Source: Allobosea lupini
Lineage (GTDB): Bacteria; Pseudomonadota; Alphaproteobacteria; Rhizobiales; Beijerinckiaceae
Direction of reading: 5' to 3'
Assembly (NCBI RefSeq): GCF_900109525.1
Contig: NZ_FOAN01000014.1
Coordinates: 37,134-101,133, forward strand
Length of the DNA: 64,000 bases
Part shown: positions 1 to 8,342 of the stretch, piece after piece
Position numbering within the stretch: position 1 is the first letter of the stretch
How the letters are laid out: each line of letters opens with the position of its first letter
The notes under the pieces: model-generated
Seen by the model: only the letters and a program-made list of their open reading frames with translations
Database searches by the model: none
Told to the model about the DNA's origin: nothing
Translations under genes and position numbers: made by a program

Positions 1-1
1 C

Positions 2-286
2 CGCGCCTGGGCGCTGCGGCCCGAACTGCTCTTCCTGGACGAGCCGACCTCGCAGCTCGACCCCGCCGCGACGCGCCAGATCGAGGAATTGCTCTCTGGC
101 CTCGTCGCCGAGGGCATCACCGTGATGATGTCGACCCATGATCTTGGCCAGGCCCGCCGCCTGGCCGACCGCGTGCTCTTTCTGCATCGCGGCCGCCTGG
201 TCGAGGACGCACTGGCCAAGGATTTCTTCGCCGGCCCCCATTCGGCCGAGGCGCGTGCATTCCTTGCCGGCGAACTGCTCTGGTGA
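2..286 (+). CDS. tupC: ABC transporter ATP-binding protein, C-terminal part (tungstate type)
   Basis: The gene enters from the left edge, so only about 94 C-terminal residues are present. Visible are the Walker B segment LLFLDEPTSQLD, with the catalytic Glu and D-loop, and the switch histidine in MMSTHDLGQA. The Walker A and signature motifs lie outside the window. The protein should be the cytoplasmic ATPase that powers an importer. The tungstate assignment rests on the next gene 31 bases downstream, a TupA-type binding protein, and on the usual tupABC organisation. Another oxyanion importer cannot be excluded from this fragment alone. Confidence 0.75.
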   Translation, partial: RAWALRPELLFLDEPTSQLDPAATRQIEELLSGLVAEGITVMMSTHDLGQARRLADRVLFLHRGRLVEDALAKDFFAGPHSAEARAFLAGELLW

Positions 287-317
287 CCTACAAAGACGAC
301 AACAGGAGAAACGCCCG

Positions 318-1172
318 ATGACCGCCTTGCCCCGCCGCTCTCTCCTCGCCGCCGGCCTCTTCCTCGGCCTGACCGGCATCGCGCTCGCTCAGGCTCCCGC
401 GGCGCCGGCCGGCGAGCGCTTCATCACGGTCGCCTCGACCACCTCGACCCAGGATTCTGGCCTGTTCAACCACATACTGCCGCTTTTCAAGGCCAAGACC
501 GGCATCGAGGTCCGCGTCATCTCGCAGGGCACAGGCCAGGCGCTCGACACCGGCCGGCGCGGCGATGCCGACGTCGTCTTCGTCCATGCCAGGGCGCAGG
601 AGCTGAAATTCGTCGAGGAGGGCTTTTCGACCGAGCGCCGCCCGGTGATGTACAACGACTTCGTCCTGATTGGCCCCAAGAGCGATCCCGCCGGCGTCGC
701 CGGCAGCAAGGACATCGTCGCCGCGCTGAAGAAGATCCAGGAGAAGGCCGCGCCCTTCGTCTCGCGCGGCGACAAGTCCGGCACCCATGCCGCCGAGCTC
801 AATCTCTGGAAGGTCGCGGGCATCGACATCGCCGCACAGAAGGGCTCCTGGTATCGCGAGATCGGCCAGGGCATGGGTGCGGCGCTCAACACCTCCGGTG
901 CGATGGGCGCCTATGTCCTCTCCGACCGCGCCACCTGGATCTCGTTCAAGAACCGCGGCGATCTCGTCATCTCGGTCGAGGGTGACCAGCGCCTGTTCAA
1001 CCAGTACGGCGTGATGTCGGTGAACCCGGCCAAGCACCCGCATGTGAAGGTCGCCGACGGCAAGCGCTTCGCCGACTGGCTGACCAGCCCGGAAGGCCAG
1101 AAAGCGATCGCCGACTACAAGATCGACGGCCAGCAGCTGTTCTTCCCCAATGCCGGCCAGGCGGGGGCGTAA
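318..1172 (+). CDS. tupA: Tungstate-type ABC substrate-binding protein TupA
   Basis: A 284-residue periplasmic binding protein expected to capture tungstate for the ABC importer encoded just upstream. Residues 1-25 form a signal peptide with two arginines (PRRSLLAAG), possibly Tat-dependent. The mature start ITVASTTSTQDSGLF is the TupA-type anion-binding N-terminus, and the middle carries SRGDKSGTHAAEL and NTSGAMGAYVLSDR, typical of this PBP-like family. The ATG at 318 was chosen because AGGAGA lies just upstream and a leader follows directly; the longer open frame starting at 138 overlaps tupC and has no leader. Tungstate rather than molybdate specificity is inferred from family resemblance. 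Confidence 0.85.
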   Translation: MTALPRRSLLAAGLFLGLTGIALAQAPAAPAGERFITVASTTSTQDSGLFNHILPLFKAKTGIEVRVISQGTGQALDTGRRGDADVVFVHARAQELKFVEEGFSTERRPVMYNDFVLIGPKSDPAGVAGSKDIVAALKKIQEKAAPFVSRGDKSGTHAAELNLWKVAGIDIAAQKGSWYREIGQGMGAALNTSGAMGAYVLSDRATWISFKNRGDLVISVEGDQRLFNQYGVMSVNPAKHPHVKVADGKRFADWLTSPEGQKAIADYKIDGQQLFFPNAGQAGA

Positions 1173-1176
1173 CCTG

Positions 1177-1995
1177 ATGCGGAGGCTCGCGCTCGCCGCC
1201 CTCGTCAGCCTGTGGCCGGCACTCGCACCGGCGCAGCAGGCGCAGAAGCCGGTGCTCCTCCACGCCGCCGGCAGCCTGAAGAATGCTCTGACCGAGGTCT
1301 CCAAGGCCTTCGAAGCCTCCGCACGGATTCCGGTCACGACCAGCTTCCGCCCCTCCGGCCTGCTGCGCGAGGCTCTCGCCAAGGGCGAACCGGCCGAGGT
1401 TTTCGCCTCCGCCAACATGGAACACCCACTTGCGCTGGCGAAGGACGGCAAGGCCGGCCCGGTCGTGCTCTTCGTCCGCAACGAGACCTGCGCCTTCGCC
1501 CGTCCCGGGCTCGACGTGACCAGCAACACCCTGCTCACGCAGATGCTCGATCCCAAGCTCAAGCTCGGCACCTCGACGCCAAAGGCCGATCCGTCCGGCG
1601 ACTATGCCTGGCAGGTCTTCGCCAGGGCCGAGGCGCTGAAGCCCGGGGCCAAGGCAACGCTGGAAGCCAAGGCGCTGCAGCTCGTCGGCGGCCCGAACAG
1701 CGCCCCGACCCCGCCGGATCGCAACAGCACCGGCCATCTGCTGGCGACGGGCGCCGCCGATCTCTTCCTCGGCTACTGCACCAATGCCGATCCGATCGCG
1801 CGCGAGCAGCCCGGCATCCGCATGGTCAGGCTGCCGGAGAAGCTGCTGGTCGGGGCGGATTACGGGCTGACGGTGATGAACGGCGCTTCGCCGAACGCCT
1901 ACAAGCTGGCGATGTTCATTCTCTCGCCGGATGGGCAGCGCATCCTGGCGCGGCACGGCTTCGTCGCGCCCGGCCTGCCGCGCGAAGGGAAGTGA
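1177..1995 (+). CDS. ModA-like substrate-binding protein (first copy)
   Basis: A 272-residue binding protein of the molybdate (ModA) type. Residues 1-20 are a Sec signal peptide ending near LAPAQQ. The mature part opens with LLHAAGSLKNAL, the ModA anion-binding loop, and contains GTSTPKADPSGDYAW and VGADYGLTVMNG. It starts 4 bases after tupA and is probably co-transcribed. No ModB/ModC partner is encoded in the window, so it may share the Tup permease and ATPase or use a transporter elsewhere. It has a tandem paralogue directly downstream. The exact ligand, molybdate, tungstate or another oxyanion, is not proven. Confidence 0.75.
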   Translation: MRRLALAALVSLWPALAPAQQAQKPVLLHAAGSLKNALTEVSKAFEASARIPVTTSFRPSGLLREALAKGEPAEVFASANMEHPLALAKDGKAGPVVLFVRNETCAFARPGLDVTSNTLLTQMLDPKLKLGTSTPKADPSGDYAWQVFARAEALKPGAKATLEAKALQLVGGPNSAPTPPDRNSTGHLLATGAADLFLGYCTNADPIAREQPGIRMVRLPEKLLVGADYGLTVMNGASPNAYKLAMFILSPDGQRILARHGFVAPGLPREGK

Positions 1996-1999
1996 GATC

Positions 2000-2758
2000 T
2001 TGGTCGCGGCGTCCCCGGTTAGCCTGTACGCCGCCGGCAGCCTGCGCGGGGCCCTGCTCGACATCGCCGACGCCTTCGAGGCCGAGACGGGGATCCCCAT
2101 CTCCGGGAAATTCGGCGCCTCCGGCCTGCTCAAGGACCGGCTCATCGGGGGCGAGGCCGGCGAGGTCTTCGCCTCGGCCAATCTGGAGCATCCGCAGGCG
2201 CTGGCACGGGCCGGCCTCGCCGGCCCGGCCGTGCTCTTCGCCCGCAACGAGCTCTGCGCCTTCCTGCGGCCGGGACTGGTGGCGACGCGCGCCACTCTGC
2301 TCGATCTGATGCTCGATCCGAAGGTGAAGCTCGGTACGTCGACGCCAAAGGCCGATCCGTCGGGCGACTATGCCTTCGCCGTATTCGCCAGGGCCGAAGC
2401 GATGAAGCCCGGCGCCAGGGCCGCGCTCGAAGCCAAGGCCCTGAAGCTCACCGGTGCACCGGACTGCCTACCGGCGCCCGAAGGCCTCAACGTCTACGGT
2501 CACAAGCTGGCGAGCGGCGAGGCCGACATCTTCCTGGCCTATTGCACCAATGCCCGGCCGCTTGCGAAGGAGCAGCCGGGGATCGCGATGCTGCGCCTGC
2601 CGGACCAGCTCGCTGTCGGCGCCGATTACGGACTGACGGTGCTGAACAGGGCCTCGCAGAGCGGCTACCGGCTCGCCATGTTCATTCTCTCGCCGCAGGG
2701 CCAGGCGATTTTGGCAAGGCATGGCTTCACGGCGCCGGGCCTGCCGCGCGAGGGATAG
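2000..2758 (+). CDS. ModA-like protein, tandem paralogue without a signal peptide
   Basis: About 252 residues, clearly paralogous to the preceding gene: both carry AAGSL, GTSTPKADPSGDYA, GADYGLTV and an ending close to ILARHGF-APGLPRE. The domain starts almost at the first codon (VAASPVSLYAAGS) and no hydrophobic leader is visible. The candidate start is TTG at 2000, five bases after the previous stop; an ATG at 1931 would overlap the previous gene by 65 bases and still give no leader. Its reading frame is +1 relative to the first copy. It may be a cytoplasmic anion-binding protein, the second half of a split two-domain protein, or a decaying copy. Confidence 0.6.
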   Translation: MVAASPVSLYAAGSLRGALLDIADAFEAETGIPISGKFGASGLLKDRLIGGEAGEVFASANLEHPQALARAGLAGPAVLFARNELCAFLRPGLVATRATLLDLMLDPKVKLGTSTPKADPSGDYAFAVFARAEAMKPGARAALEAKALKLTGAPDCLPAPEGLNVYGHKLASGEADIFLAYCTNARPLAKEQPGIAMLRLPDQLAVGADYGLTVLNRASQSGYRLAMFILSPQGQAILARHGFTAPGLPREG

Positions 2759-2774
2759 CGGGAAGAGCGAGATC

Positions 2775-3254
2775 ATGGACTGGCACGCGACCCGGCCCGG
2801 CGAAACCGAAGCACCCTTGCCCGAGCGGAGCGATGCCCGCCTCGTCTTCATCGGCCGCATCCGCACGCCCTTCGCGACGCGTGACGACTGCCCGCGGCAG
2901 GGCCGGCAGGACGGGCCGCTCTGCCGCGTCGAGATCGATCCGCATTGGCAGGCGGCGCTCAAGGGCATCGAGACCTTCGCCGAGCTCGATCTGCTCTACT
3001 GGATGCACGAAGCCAGGCGCGATCTGCTGACGCAGACGCCGCGTGGCGGCGATACGCTCGGAACTTTCGCGCTGCGCTCGCCGGTGCGACCGAACCCGAT
3101 CGCATTGTCGCGGGTGAAGCTCGAAGGCGTCGAAGGAGGTACACTGCTGGTGCGCGGACTCGACTGCCTCGACGGCACGCCGCTCATCGACATCAAGCCG
3201 CATCGCTGCAGCCATTCGCACGGCACGACGGAAACCTCCCATGCCGCACCCTGA
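2775..3254 (+). CDS. trmO: TrmO/TsaA-like tRNA m6t6A37 methyltransferase
   Basis: 159 residues of the TrmO (UPF0066/TsaA) family, which uses S-adenosylmethionine to N6-methylate threonylcarbamoyl-adenosine 37 in certain tRNAs. Diagnostic segments are FIGRIRTPF near the N-terminus, then FALRSPVRPNPIALS and LDCLDGTPLIDIKP. The ATG at 2775 follows GGGAAGAGCGAG at a suitable distance. The gene sits between the ModA-like genes and the FecB-like gene, whose start overlaps its last 14 bases, so it belongs to the same transcription unit. TsaA-type genes inside transport operons may have another role, but nothing here shows one. Confidence 0.8.
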   Translation: MDWHATRPGETEAPLPERSDARLVFIGRIRTPFATRDDCPRQGRQDGPLCRVEIDPHWQAALKGIETFAELDLLYWMHEARRDLLTQTPRGGDTLGTFALRSPVRPNPIALSRVKLEGVEGGTLLVRGLDCLDGTPLIDIKPHRCSHSHGTTETSHAAP

Positions 3255-4275
3255 TCGCCGCGCCGTCCTCGCTGGCCTCGGCGCGACGATCGCGGCCCCG
3301 CGCCTCGCCCGCGCCGCGACCATTCGCGATGGCGCCGGTCGCGAGATCACGATTCCCGGCAAGGTTGAGCGCATCTTCCCCGCCGGGCCGCCGGCGGCAA
3401 TCCTGGTCTACACGCTCGCGCCCGACCTGCTGATCGGCTGGCCGCGCGCCAACCGGCCCGAGGAGCGCGAATTCCTGCTGCCCGGCATCGGCGACCGGCC
3501 CGAAATCGGCCGCATCACTGGCCGTGGCAACAGCGCCAATCTCGAAGCCGTGCTGCAGGCCAGGCCGGACCTCATCGTCGACTCCGGCTCGACCGGTCGC
3601 ACCTATGTCGAGCTCGCCGAGCGCGTGCAGCAGCAGGCCGGCATCCCCTATGCCCTGCTTGACGGCCGCTTCGGGGAGACCCCGGCGAGCTATCGCATTC
3701 TCGGCCAGCTTACCGGCCGCAGCGAACGCGCCGAGACGCTGGCGCGCTGGTGCGAGGACAGTTTCGCGACAATCCGCGGCCGCATAGCCGCAATCCCGGC
3801 CGAGAAGCGCCCGAGCGTCTATTATGCGCGCGGCCCACGTGGGCTGGAGACCGGGCTCGGCGGCTCGATCAATGTCGAGACCCTGAGCTTCCTCGGAGCG
3901 CGCAACGCTGCCGCCGAACAGCAGGGCAGCGGTCTCGCCCAGGTCTCGCTCGAACAGGTGCTGGCCTGGAACCCCGACGTCATCGTCACCATCGACCTCG
4001 CCTTCTCCGAAAGCGTGCGCAGCGATCCGAACTGGGCCGGCGTGAAGGCGGTGCGCGAGGGCCGCGTCCATCTCTCGCCGAAGCTGCCCTTCGGCTGGGT
4101 CGACTTCCCGCCCTCGGTCAACCGGGCGATCGGCCTGTGGTGGCTGGCAAAGCTGCTCTATCCCGCGCAATTCCCCGAGGACATCCGCAAGCTCGCCCGC
4201 GACTTCCACACGCTGTTCTACCAGGTGACGCCGAGCGAGGCGCAGCTCGACCGCGTGCTGGCCGGGCGGGGGTGA
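3241..4275 (+). CDS. FecB/BtuF-type ABC substrate-binding protein
   Basis: A 344-residue periplasmic binding protein of the iron-complex/cobalamin class. The N-terminus MPHPDRRAVLAGL followed by a hydrophobic Ala-rich stretch to LARA resembles a Tat leader. The mature part has the two-lobe pattern typical of the class: ERIFPAGPPAAILVY, a DLIVDSGS segment, a long helix, then WNPDVIVTIDLAF. The start overlaps trmO by 14 bases. It is followed by FecCD permease and FecE ATPase genes, giving a complete importer. Because the neighbours are TupA and ModA types, a MolABC-like molybdate/tungstate system is possible; iron chelate or cobalamin are alternatives. Confidence 0.75.
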   Translation: MPHPDRRAVLAGLGATIAAPRLARAATIRDGAGREITIPGKVERIFPAGPPAAILVYTLAPDLLIGWPRANRPEEREFLLPGIGDRPEIGRITGRGNSANLEAVLQARPDLIVDSGSTGRTYVELAERVQQQAGIPYALLDGRFGETPASYRILGQLTGRSERAETLARWCEDSFATIRGRIAAIPAEKRPSVYYARGPRGLETGLGGSINVETLSFLGARNAAAEQQGSGLAQVSLEQVLAWNPDVIVTIDLAFSESVRSDPNWAGVKAVREGRVHLSPKLPFGWVDFPPSVNRAIGLWWLAKLLYPAQFPEDIRKLARDFHTLFYQVTPSEAQLDRVLAGRG

Positions 4276-4290
4276 TGGTTCACCATCTCA

Positions 4291-4388
4291 GTCATCCCGG
4301 GCGGCCGGAGGGAGACCCGGGATCCATGCCTGAACCGTTCCGGAATGGACCCCGGATCGGCGCGGCTTCGCCGCTTGTCCGGGATGAC
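4291..4388. repeat. Palindromic intergenic repeat
   Basis: The terminal 10-mers gtcatcccgg (4291-4300) and ccgggatgac (4379-4388) are perfect inverted complements. They enclose further self-complementary segments such as acccgggatcc and a GC-rich hairpin. The unit lies between the binding-protein and permease genes of one operon, so it would be transcribed and could form a large hairpin affecting mRNA stability or relative expression. It resembles the dispersed palindromic elements common between genes of alphaproteobacteria. Confidence 0.7.
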
Positions 4389-4428
4389 CATGTCGTGGTC
4401 ACTTGGCCGGCGAAACGCCGTTGATCCG

Positions 4429-5439
4429 ATGACCTCCTCCCTGCGCGGCAATCTGATCGCCCTTCTCCTGCTGGCGCTCGCCGTGCTCGCCGCCTTCGCG
4501 CTCGGGCGCTTTCCGGTCGCTCCCGGCGATCTCGGCCGCCTCGCCTGGTCGGTTCTCACCGGCGAGCCCTCCGGCCTTCCGGCCCAGGTCGAGACCGTGG
4601 TCTGGAACATCCGCGGCCCGCGCATCGTCGCGGCGATCCTGTGCGGATCGGCGCTCGCCATTGCCGGCTGCGCCTTCCAGGGCCTGTTCCGCAATCCGCT
4701 GGTCTCGCCTGATATTCTCGGGGCTTCCTCGGGCGCGGCGCTCGGCGCGGTCATCGGCATCTATCTCTCGCTCGGCCTGTTCGGCATCCAGCTAGCCGCC
4801 TTCGCAGGCGGGCTGGTCGCGGTCGGCGCCGTCTACGCAGTGGGATCGACGATCCGGCGCGGCGATCCGGTTCTCGTGCTGGTGCTGACCGGCGTCGTCG
4901 TCGGCTCGCTGCTCGGCGCCGGCATCGGCCTGGTGAAGTACTGGGCCGATCCGTACAACCAGCTCCCGGCCATGACCTTCTGGCTGCTCGGCAGCCTCGC
5001 GGGAACGGCCAAGCCCGATCTCGTCCCTCTGCTCGGCCCGGTCCTGATCGGCGCCGTCATCCTGCTGGCGCTGCGCTGGCGCATGAACGTGATGTCGCTG
5101 CCGGAGGAGGAGGCGCGCGCGCTCGGCCTCGCGACCGGCCCGCTACGGATCGCCATCGTCGCCGCCGCGACGCTGGTGACGGCGGCGAGCGTCGCGGCTG
5201 CCGGCATCATCGGCTGGGTCGGCCTCGTCGTGCCGCATCTCGCGCGCTTCCTCGTCGGTCCCGATTTCGGCCGTCTCATGCCGACGGCAGCGCTGCTCGG
5301 CGGCGGCTACCTGCTCGCCATCGACACGCTGGCGCGGATCGCCGCCCCGGTCGAAACGCCGCTCGGCATCCTCACCGCCGTGATCGGCACGCCCTTCTTC
5401 ATCTGGCTGCTGGCCTCGGCGCGCGGAGGCTGGTCGTGA
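4429..5439 (+). CDS. FecCD-family ABC permease
   Basis: A 336-residue, strongly hydrophobic integral membrane permease of the FecCD/BtuC type, with roughly nine to ten membrane segments. Family landmarks are WNIRGPRIVAAILCGSALA near the N-terminus, FRNPLVSPDILGASSGAALG, and IIGWVGLVVPHLARFLVGPD towards the C-terminus, including the cytoplasmic coupling region for the ATPase. The ATG at 4429 was chosen over an upstream in-frame ATG at 4345 because that one lies inside the palindromic repeat and adds no membrane-like sequence. It overlaps the ATPase gene by 4 bases, implying translational coupling. Confidence 0.85.
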   Translation: MTSSLRGNLIALLLLALAVLAAFALGRFPVAPGDLGRLAWSVLTGEPSGLPAQVETVVWNIRGPRIVAAILCGSALAIAGCAFQGLFRNPLVSPDILGASSGAALGAVIGIYLSLGLFGIQLAAFAGGLVAVGAVYAVGSTIRRGDPVLVLVLTGVVVGSLLGAGIGLVKYWADPYNQLPAMTFWLLGSLAGTAKPDLVPLLGPVLIGAVILLALRWRMNVMSLPEEEARALGLATGPLRIAIVAAATLVTAASVAAAGIIGWVGLVVPHLARFLVGPDFGRLMPTAALLGGGYLLAIDTLARIAAPVETPLGILTAVIGTPFFIWLLASARGGWS

Positions 5440-6200
5440 GACTCGAAGCCTCCGCCCTGGCCTATGGCTATCGCGAGCGCGAGATCGGCCGCGACATCGC
5501 GCTCGACCTTGCCGGCGGCGAGGTCTTGGCCCTGCTCGGCCCCAACGGCCATGGCAAGACGACGCTGCTGAAGACCCTGCTCGGCCTGCTGCCGGCCAAG
5601 GGCGGCACGCTCACACTTGACGGCAGGCCGCTCGCCGCAATGTCTGTGGGCGAGCGCGCCCGTGCCCTCGCCTATGTGCCGCAGGTCCATGCCGGCACCT
5701 TCGCCTTCGCCGTGAGCGAGGTCGTTCTGATGGGGCGGACCGCCCGCTCCAGCCTGTTCGCGGCACCGTCGGGCCATGACCGGGACGTGGTACGGGCGAT
5801 GCTGGACCGGCTCGGCATCGCGCATCTGGCGCAGCGCCCCTATACCGAGATCTCAGGCGGGGAGCGTCAGCTTGTGATGATTGCCCGCGCGCTGGCGCAG
5901 GAGCCGCGCTACGTCATCTTGGACGAACCGACGGCGAGCCTCGATTTCGGCAATCAGGGCAAGGTGATGAACCAGATCCGCCGCCTCGCCGGCGAGGGCC
6001 TCGGCGTGCTCTTCACCACCCACGACCCAAACCAAGCGCTGCGCTATGCCGACCGGGCGATGCTGCTGCGCGACGGCCGGGCCCTCGCCAGCGGCAAGGC
6101 ACGCGAACTCATGACGCCGGAGCGGCTCGCCGCGCTCTATGGCGTTGCGATCGAGACCGTCAGGGGCGAGGACGGGAAGCTCGCCTTCCTGCCGGGCTGA
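5436..6200 (+). CDS. FecE-type ABC ATP-binding protein
   Basis: The 254-residue cytoplasmic ATPase for the adjacent FecCD permease. Walker A is GPNGHGKTT at residues 35-43 (His where Ala is usual), the signature is ISGGERQLVMIARAL, Walker B is YVILDEPTASLD and the switch histidine is in FTTHDPNQAL. The GTG start overlaps the permease stop in GTGA, supporting that start and coupled translation. The transported substrate depends on the binding protein and is not shown by this subunit. Confidence 0.85.
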   Translation: MRLEASALAYGYREREIGRDIALDLAGGEVLALLGPNGHGKTTLLKTLLGLLPAKGGTLTLDGRPLAAMSVGERARALAYVPQVHAGTFAFAVSEVVLMGRTARSSLFAAPSGHDRDVVRAMLDRLGIAHLAQRPYTEISGGERQLVMIARALAQEPRYVILDEPTASLDFGNQGKVMNQIRRLAGEGLGVLFTTHDPNQALRYADRAMLLRDGRALASGKARELMTPERLAALYGVAIETVRGEDGKLAFLPG

Positions 6201-6336
6201 ACGGCCCAATCCCGTCACAATGTCCTGATGAAGTTTACCTTAAGGCAGGACATGGCGTGGGAGTTTGGCGCGCCGGCGGTCGACCCCGCTTTCGGCGGCT
6301 CGATCTGCCGGCCTTTTGGATACGGGGGACATCCGC

Positions 6337-7872
6337 ATGAAGCGCATCATCGCGGCCGCGCTCGTCGTCGGCCTGGCCGTCATGTCCGATGCCTCGCTGC
6401 AAGCGCAGCAGCCCTCGCAAGCCTCGATCGAAGCGCTACTGCCGGAATTCGAGAAGCAGGTCGCCGAGGGCATGAAGGCCTTTTCGGTGCCGGGCGTCGC
6501 CGTCGGCGTGATCCACGAGGACAAGCTGATCTTCGCCAAGGGCTTCGGCGTCCGCGCGGTGGGCAAGCCGGAGCAGGTCACGCCGGAGACGATCTTCCAG
6601 ATCGGTTCGACCACCAAGGCCTTCTTCACCACCACGCTTGCGCAGGCGGTCGATGCCGGCCGGCTCGGCTGGAATGATCCGGTCATCGACCATGTCCCCG
6701 AATTCCAGCTCGCCGACCCCTGGGTCACCCGCGATTTCCGCGTGCTCGATATCGCCGCCCAGCGCTCGGGCCTGACGGCTTACGTCAACGACGCTCTCAC
6801 CATGCTGGGCTACGACAGACAGACGCTGATCCGCTCGCTGCGGGTCGCGCCGCAACTCGGGCTGTTCCGCTCCGATTTCCGCTATCTCAACATCCCGCAT
6901 GTCGTCGGCGGCGAGATCGTCGCCAAGGTCAACGGCACGCCCTCCTGGTTCGACTCGCTGAAGACCAGCCTGCTGACCCCGCTCGGCATGGGCGAGACGA
7001 CCGCCACGGCCGAGGCGATCACCGCGGTGCCCAACCATGCGCAGGGCCATCGTTTCGCCGAGCCGCCCATCGCCGTGCCCTTTCATCCCTCGTTCCCCTA
7101 TGCGCTCGGGCCGGCCGGAGCGCTCAACTCGAACATCCCCGACATGGCGAAATGGCTGCGCCTGCAACTCGGCCGCGGCCATTTCGAGGGCAAGATCCTG
7201 GTGTCCGAGGACAATCTCGACGTCACCTGGACGCCGCGCGTCGCCATGAGCGAGCGCAGCTCCTATGCCGTCGGCTGGGTCGCGACCGCGACGCCGCGCG
7301 GCCGAATCATCTGGCACAATGGCGGCACGGCCGGCTTCGGCGCCCATGCCGGCTTCCTGCCCGACGGCAAGACCGGCATCGTCATCCTGACCAATCTCGA
7401 AAATCTCGGCCTGCCGGACGCGCTGGCGATGTGGTTCTACGACCGCGTGCTCGGCAATCCCGCCGTCGACAATGTCGGCCTCGCAGCCGCCGCCGCGAAG
7501 ACCCGTCGCGAAGCGGCGCAGGCGGAAGCTGCCGGTTTCGTACCCGGCCCGATCTCGCCACTCGCCGCCGGCTTTTCCGGCAGCTACGCCTCGCCGATCC
7601 TGGGCGAAGCCACCGTCGCGCTCACTGGCGGGAAGCTCGGCCTGACGCTGGAGAAGACCGAGGCGCAGCTCCTGCTCGAGCCGAACAGGGACGATCCCTA
7701 CCTGTTCCAGGCGCGGCTGGCCCCGGTCGGCGCCTTCGTCGCACCGGCCGAGATGTCCGGCGGCGAGCCCTTTGTCCGCCTGCGCTTCGAGACCGACGCC
7801 GCCGGCAAGATCAGCCAGATGCGCTGGCTCAGCCCCGAGCTGCCGCATAGCTTCGCGCGCTCGGCCCAGTGA
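6337..7872 (+). CDS. Secreted serine hydrolase, beta-lactamase/D-Ala-D-Ala peptidase-like
   Basis: 511 residues with a Sec signal peptide (MKRIIAAALVVGLAVMSDAS, cleavage near LQA). The N-terminal two thirds are a class C beta-lactamase-like domain: SxxK motif in QIGSTTKAFF near residue 92, a Tyr-x-Asn motif in FRYLNIPH, and HNGGTAGFG as the third active-site element. A C-terminal beta-rich region (about residues 400-511) resembles the lipocalin-like extension of such esterases and peptidases. It should act in the periplasm on an ester, peptide or lactam; the substrate is unknown. The ATG at 6337 is set by the leader. Confidence 0.8.
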   Translation: MKRIIAAALVVGLAVMSDASLQAQQPSQASIEALLPEFEKQVAEGMKAFSVPGVAVGVIHEDKLIFAKGFGVRAVGKPEQVTPETIFQIGSTTKAFFTTTLAQAVDAGRLGWNDPVIDHVPEFQLADPWVTRDFRVLDIAAQRSGLTAYVNDALTMLGYDRQTLIRSLRVAPQLGLFRSDFRYLNIPHVVGGEIVAKVNGTPSWFDSLKTSLLTPLGMGETTATAEAITAVPNHAQGHRFAEPPIAVPFHPSFPYALGPAGALNSNIPDMAKWLRLQLGRGHFEGKILVSEDNLDVTWTPRVAMSERSSYAVGWVATATPRGRIIWHNGGTAGFGAHAGFLPDGKTGIVILTNLENLGLPDALAMWFYDRVLGNPAVDNVGLAAAAAKTRREAAQAEAAGFVPGPISPLAAGFSGSYASPILGEATVALTGGKLGLTLEKTEAQLLLEPNRDDPYLFQARLAPVGAFVAPAEMSGGEPFVRLRFETDAAGKISQMRWLSPELPHSFARSAQ

Positions 7873-7889
7873 CGAGGGGGAGCATCACC

Positions 7890-8219
7890 ATGACGATCCG
7901 TATCGCCCTCCTGTCGTTCGCCGCCGCTCTTGCCGTCGGCTCCAGTGTCTCGGCCGCGCCTGCCTTCGCGCCTCTCTCCGGGGTCGCCTCCGCACTGCCG
8001 GTCGAGCCTGCCCGCTCGGCCCTGCGCAAGTTCTTCGACGCGCTCGGCGACGACGACGTCAACGATGATCACTACGACTGGAACGACTATCGCGACGCGA
8101 CCTCGCGAAAGGACCGCATCCGCGACTGGCAGCGCATGCAGCTCGACGCCCAGAAGGATTACTGGCGCCAGCAGAAGGACGCGCAGAAGCGGGCGATCAA
8201 GGCCCAGCGCGGCTGGTAG
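7890..8219 (+). CDS. Small secreted hypothetical protein with acidic and basic halves
   Basis: 109 residues. An N-terminal signal peptide (MTIRIALLSFAAALAVGSS to about AAPA) is followed by a short linker, an acidic stretch DALGDDDVNDDHYDWNDY and a charged, Gln/Lys-rich helical tail (QKDYWRQQKDAQKRA). No family was recognised. It starts 17 bases after the serine hydrolase and may be co-transcribed. The GAGGGGAGC upstream supports ATG 7890. Confidence 0.6.
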   Translation: MTIRIALLSFAAALAVGSSVSAAPAFAPLSGVASALPVEPARSALRKFFDALGDDDVNDDHYDWNDYRDATSRKDRIRDWQRMQLDAQKDYWRQQKDAQKRAIKAQRGW

Positions 8220-8314
8220 ATTGCCGGCGTTGCGGCGGCTACGTCAGGGATTGGCAGGAAACCGTCCCACCCCCCTTACCTTTCCCCATCGGGCTGTTGC
8301 ATAGTCGCCCGGAC

Positions 8315-8332
8315 GTGGCGTCATGACGCCAC
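8315..8332. promoter_or_regulatory. Perfect 18-bp palindrome upstream of aapJ
   Basis: The sequence gtggcgtcatgacgccac is fully self-complementary and ends 10 bases before the aapJ start. It could be a dimeric repressor operator or an mRNA hairpin covering the ribosome-binding region. No T-run follows, so it is not a classical terminator. Confidence 0.5.
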
Positions 8333-8342
8333 AGGATGGGGA

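Noticed and set aside
4345..4428. Upstream extension of the FecCD permease gene
   Set aside because: It lies in the palindromic repeat and adds a polar, Arg-rich segment not seen in this family.
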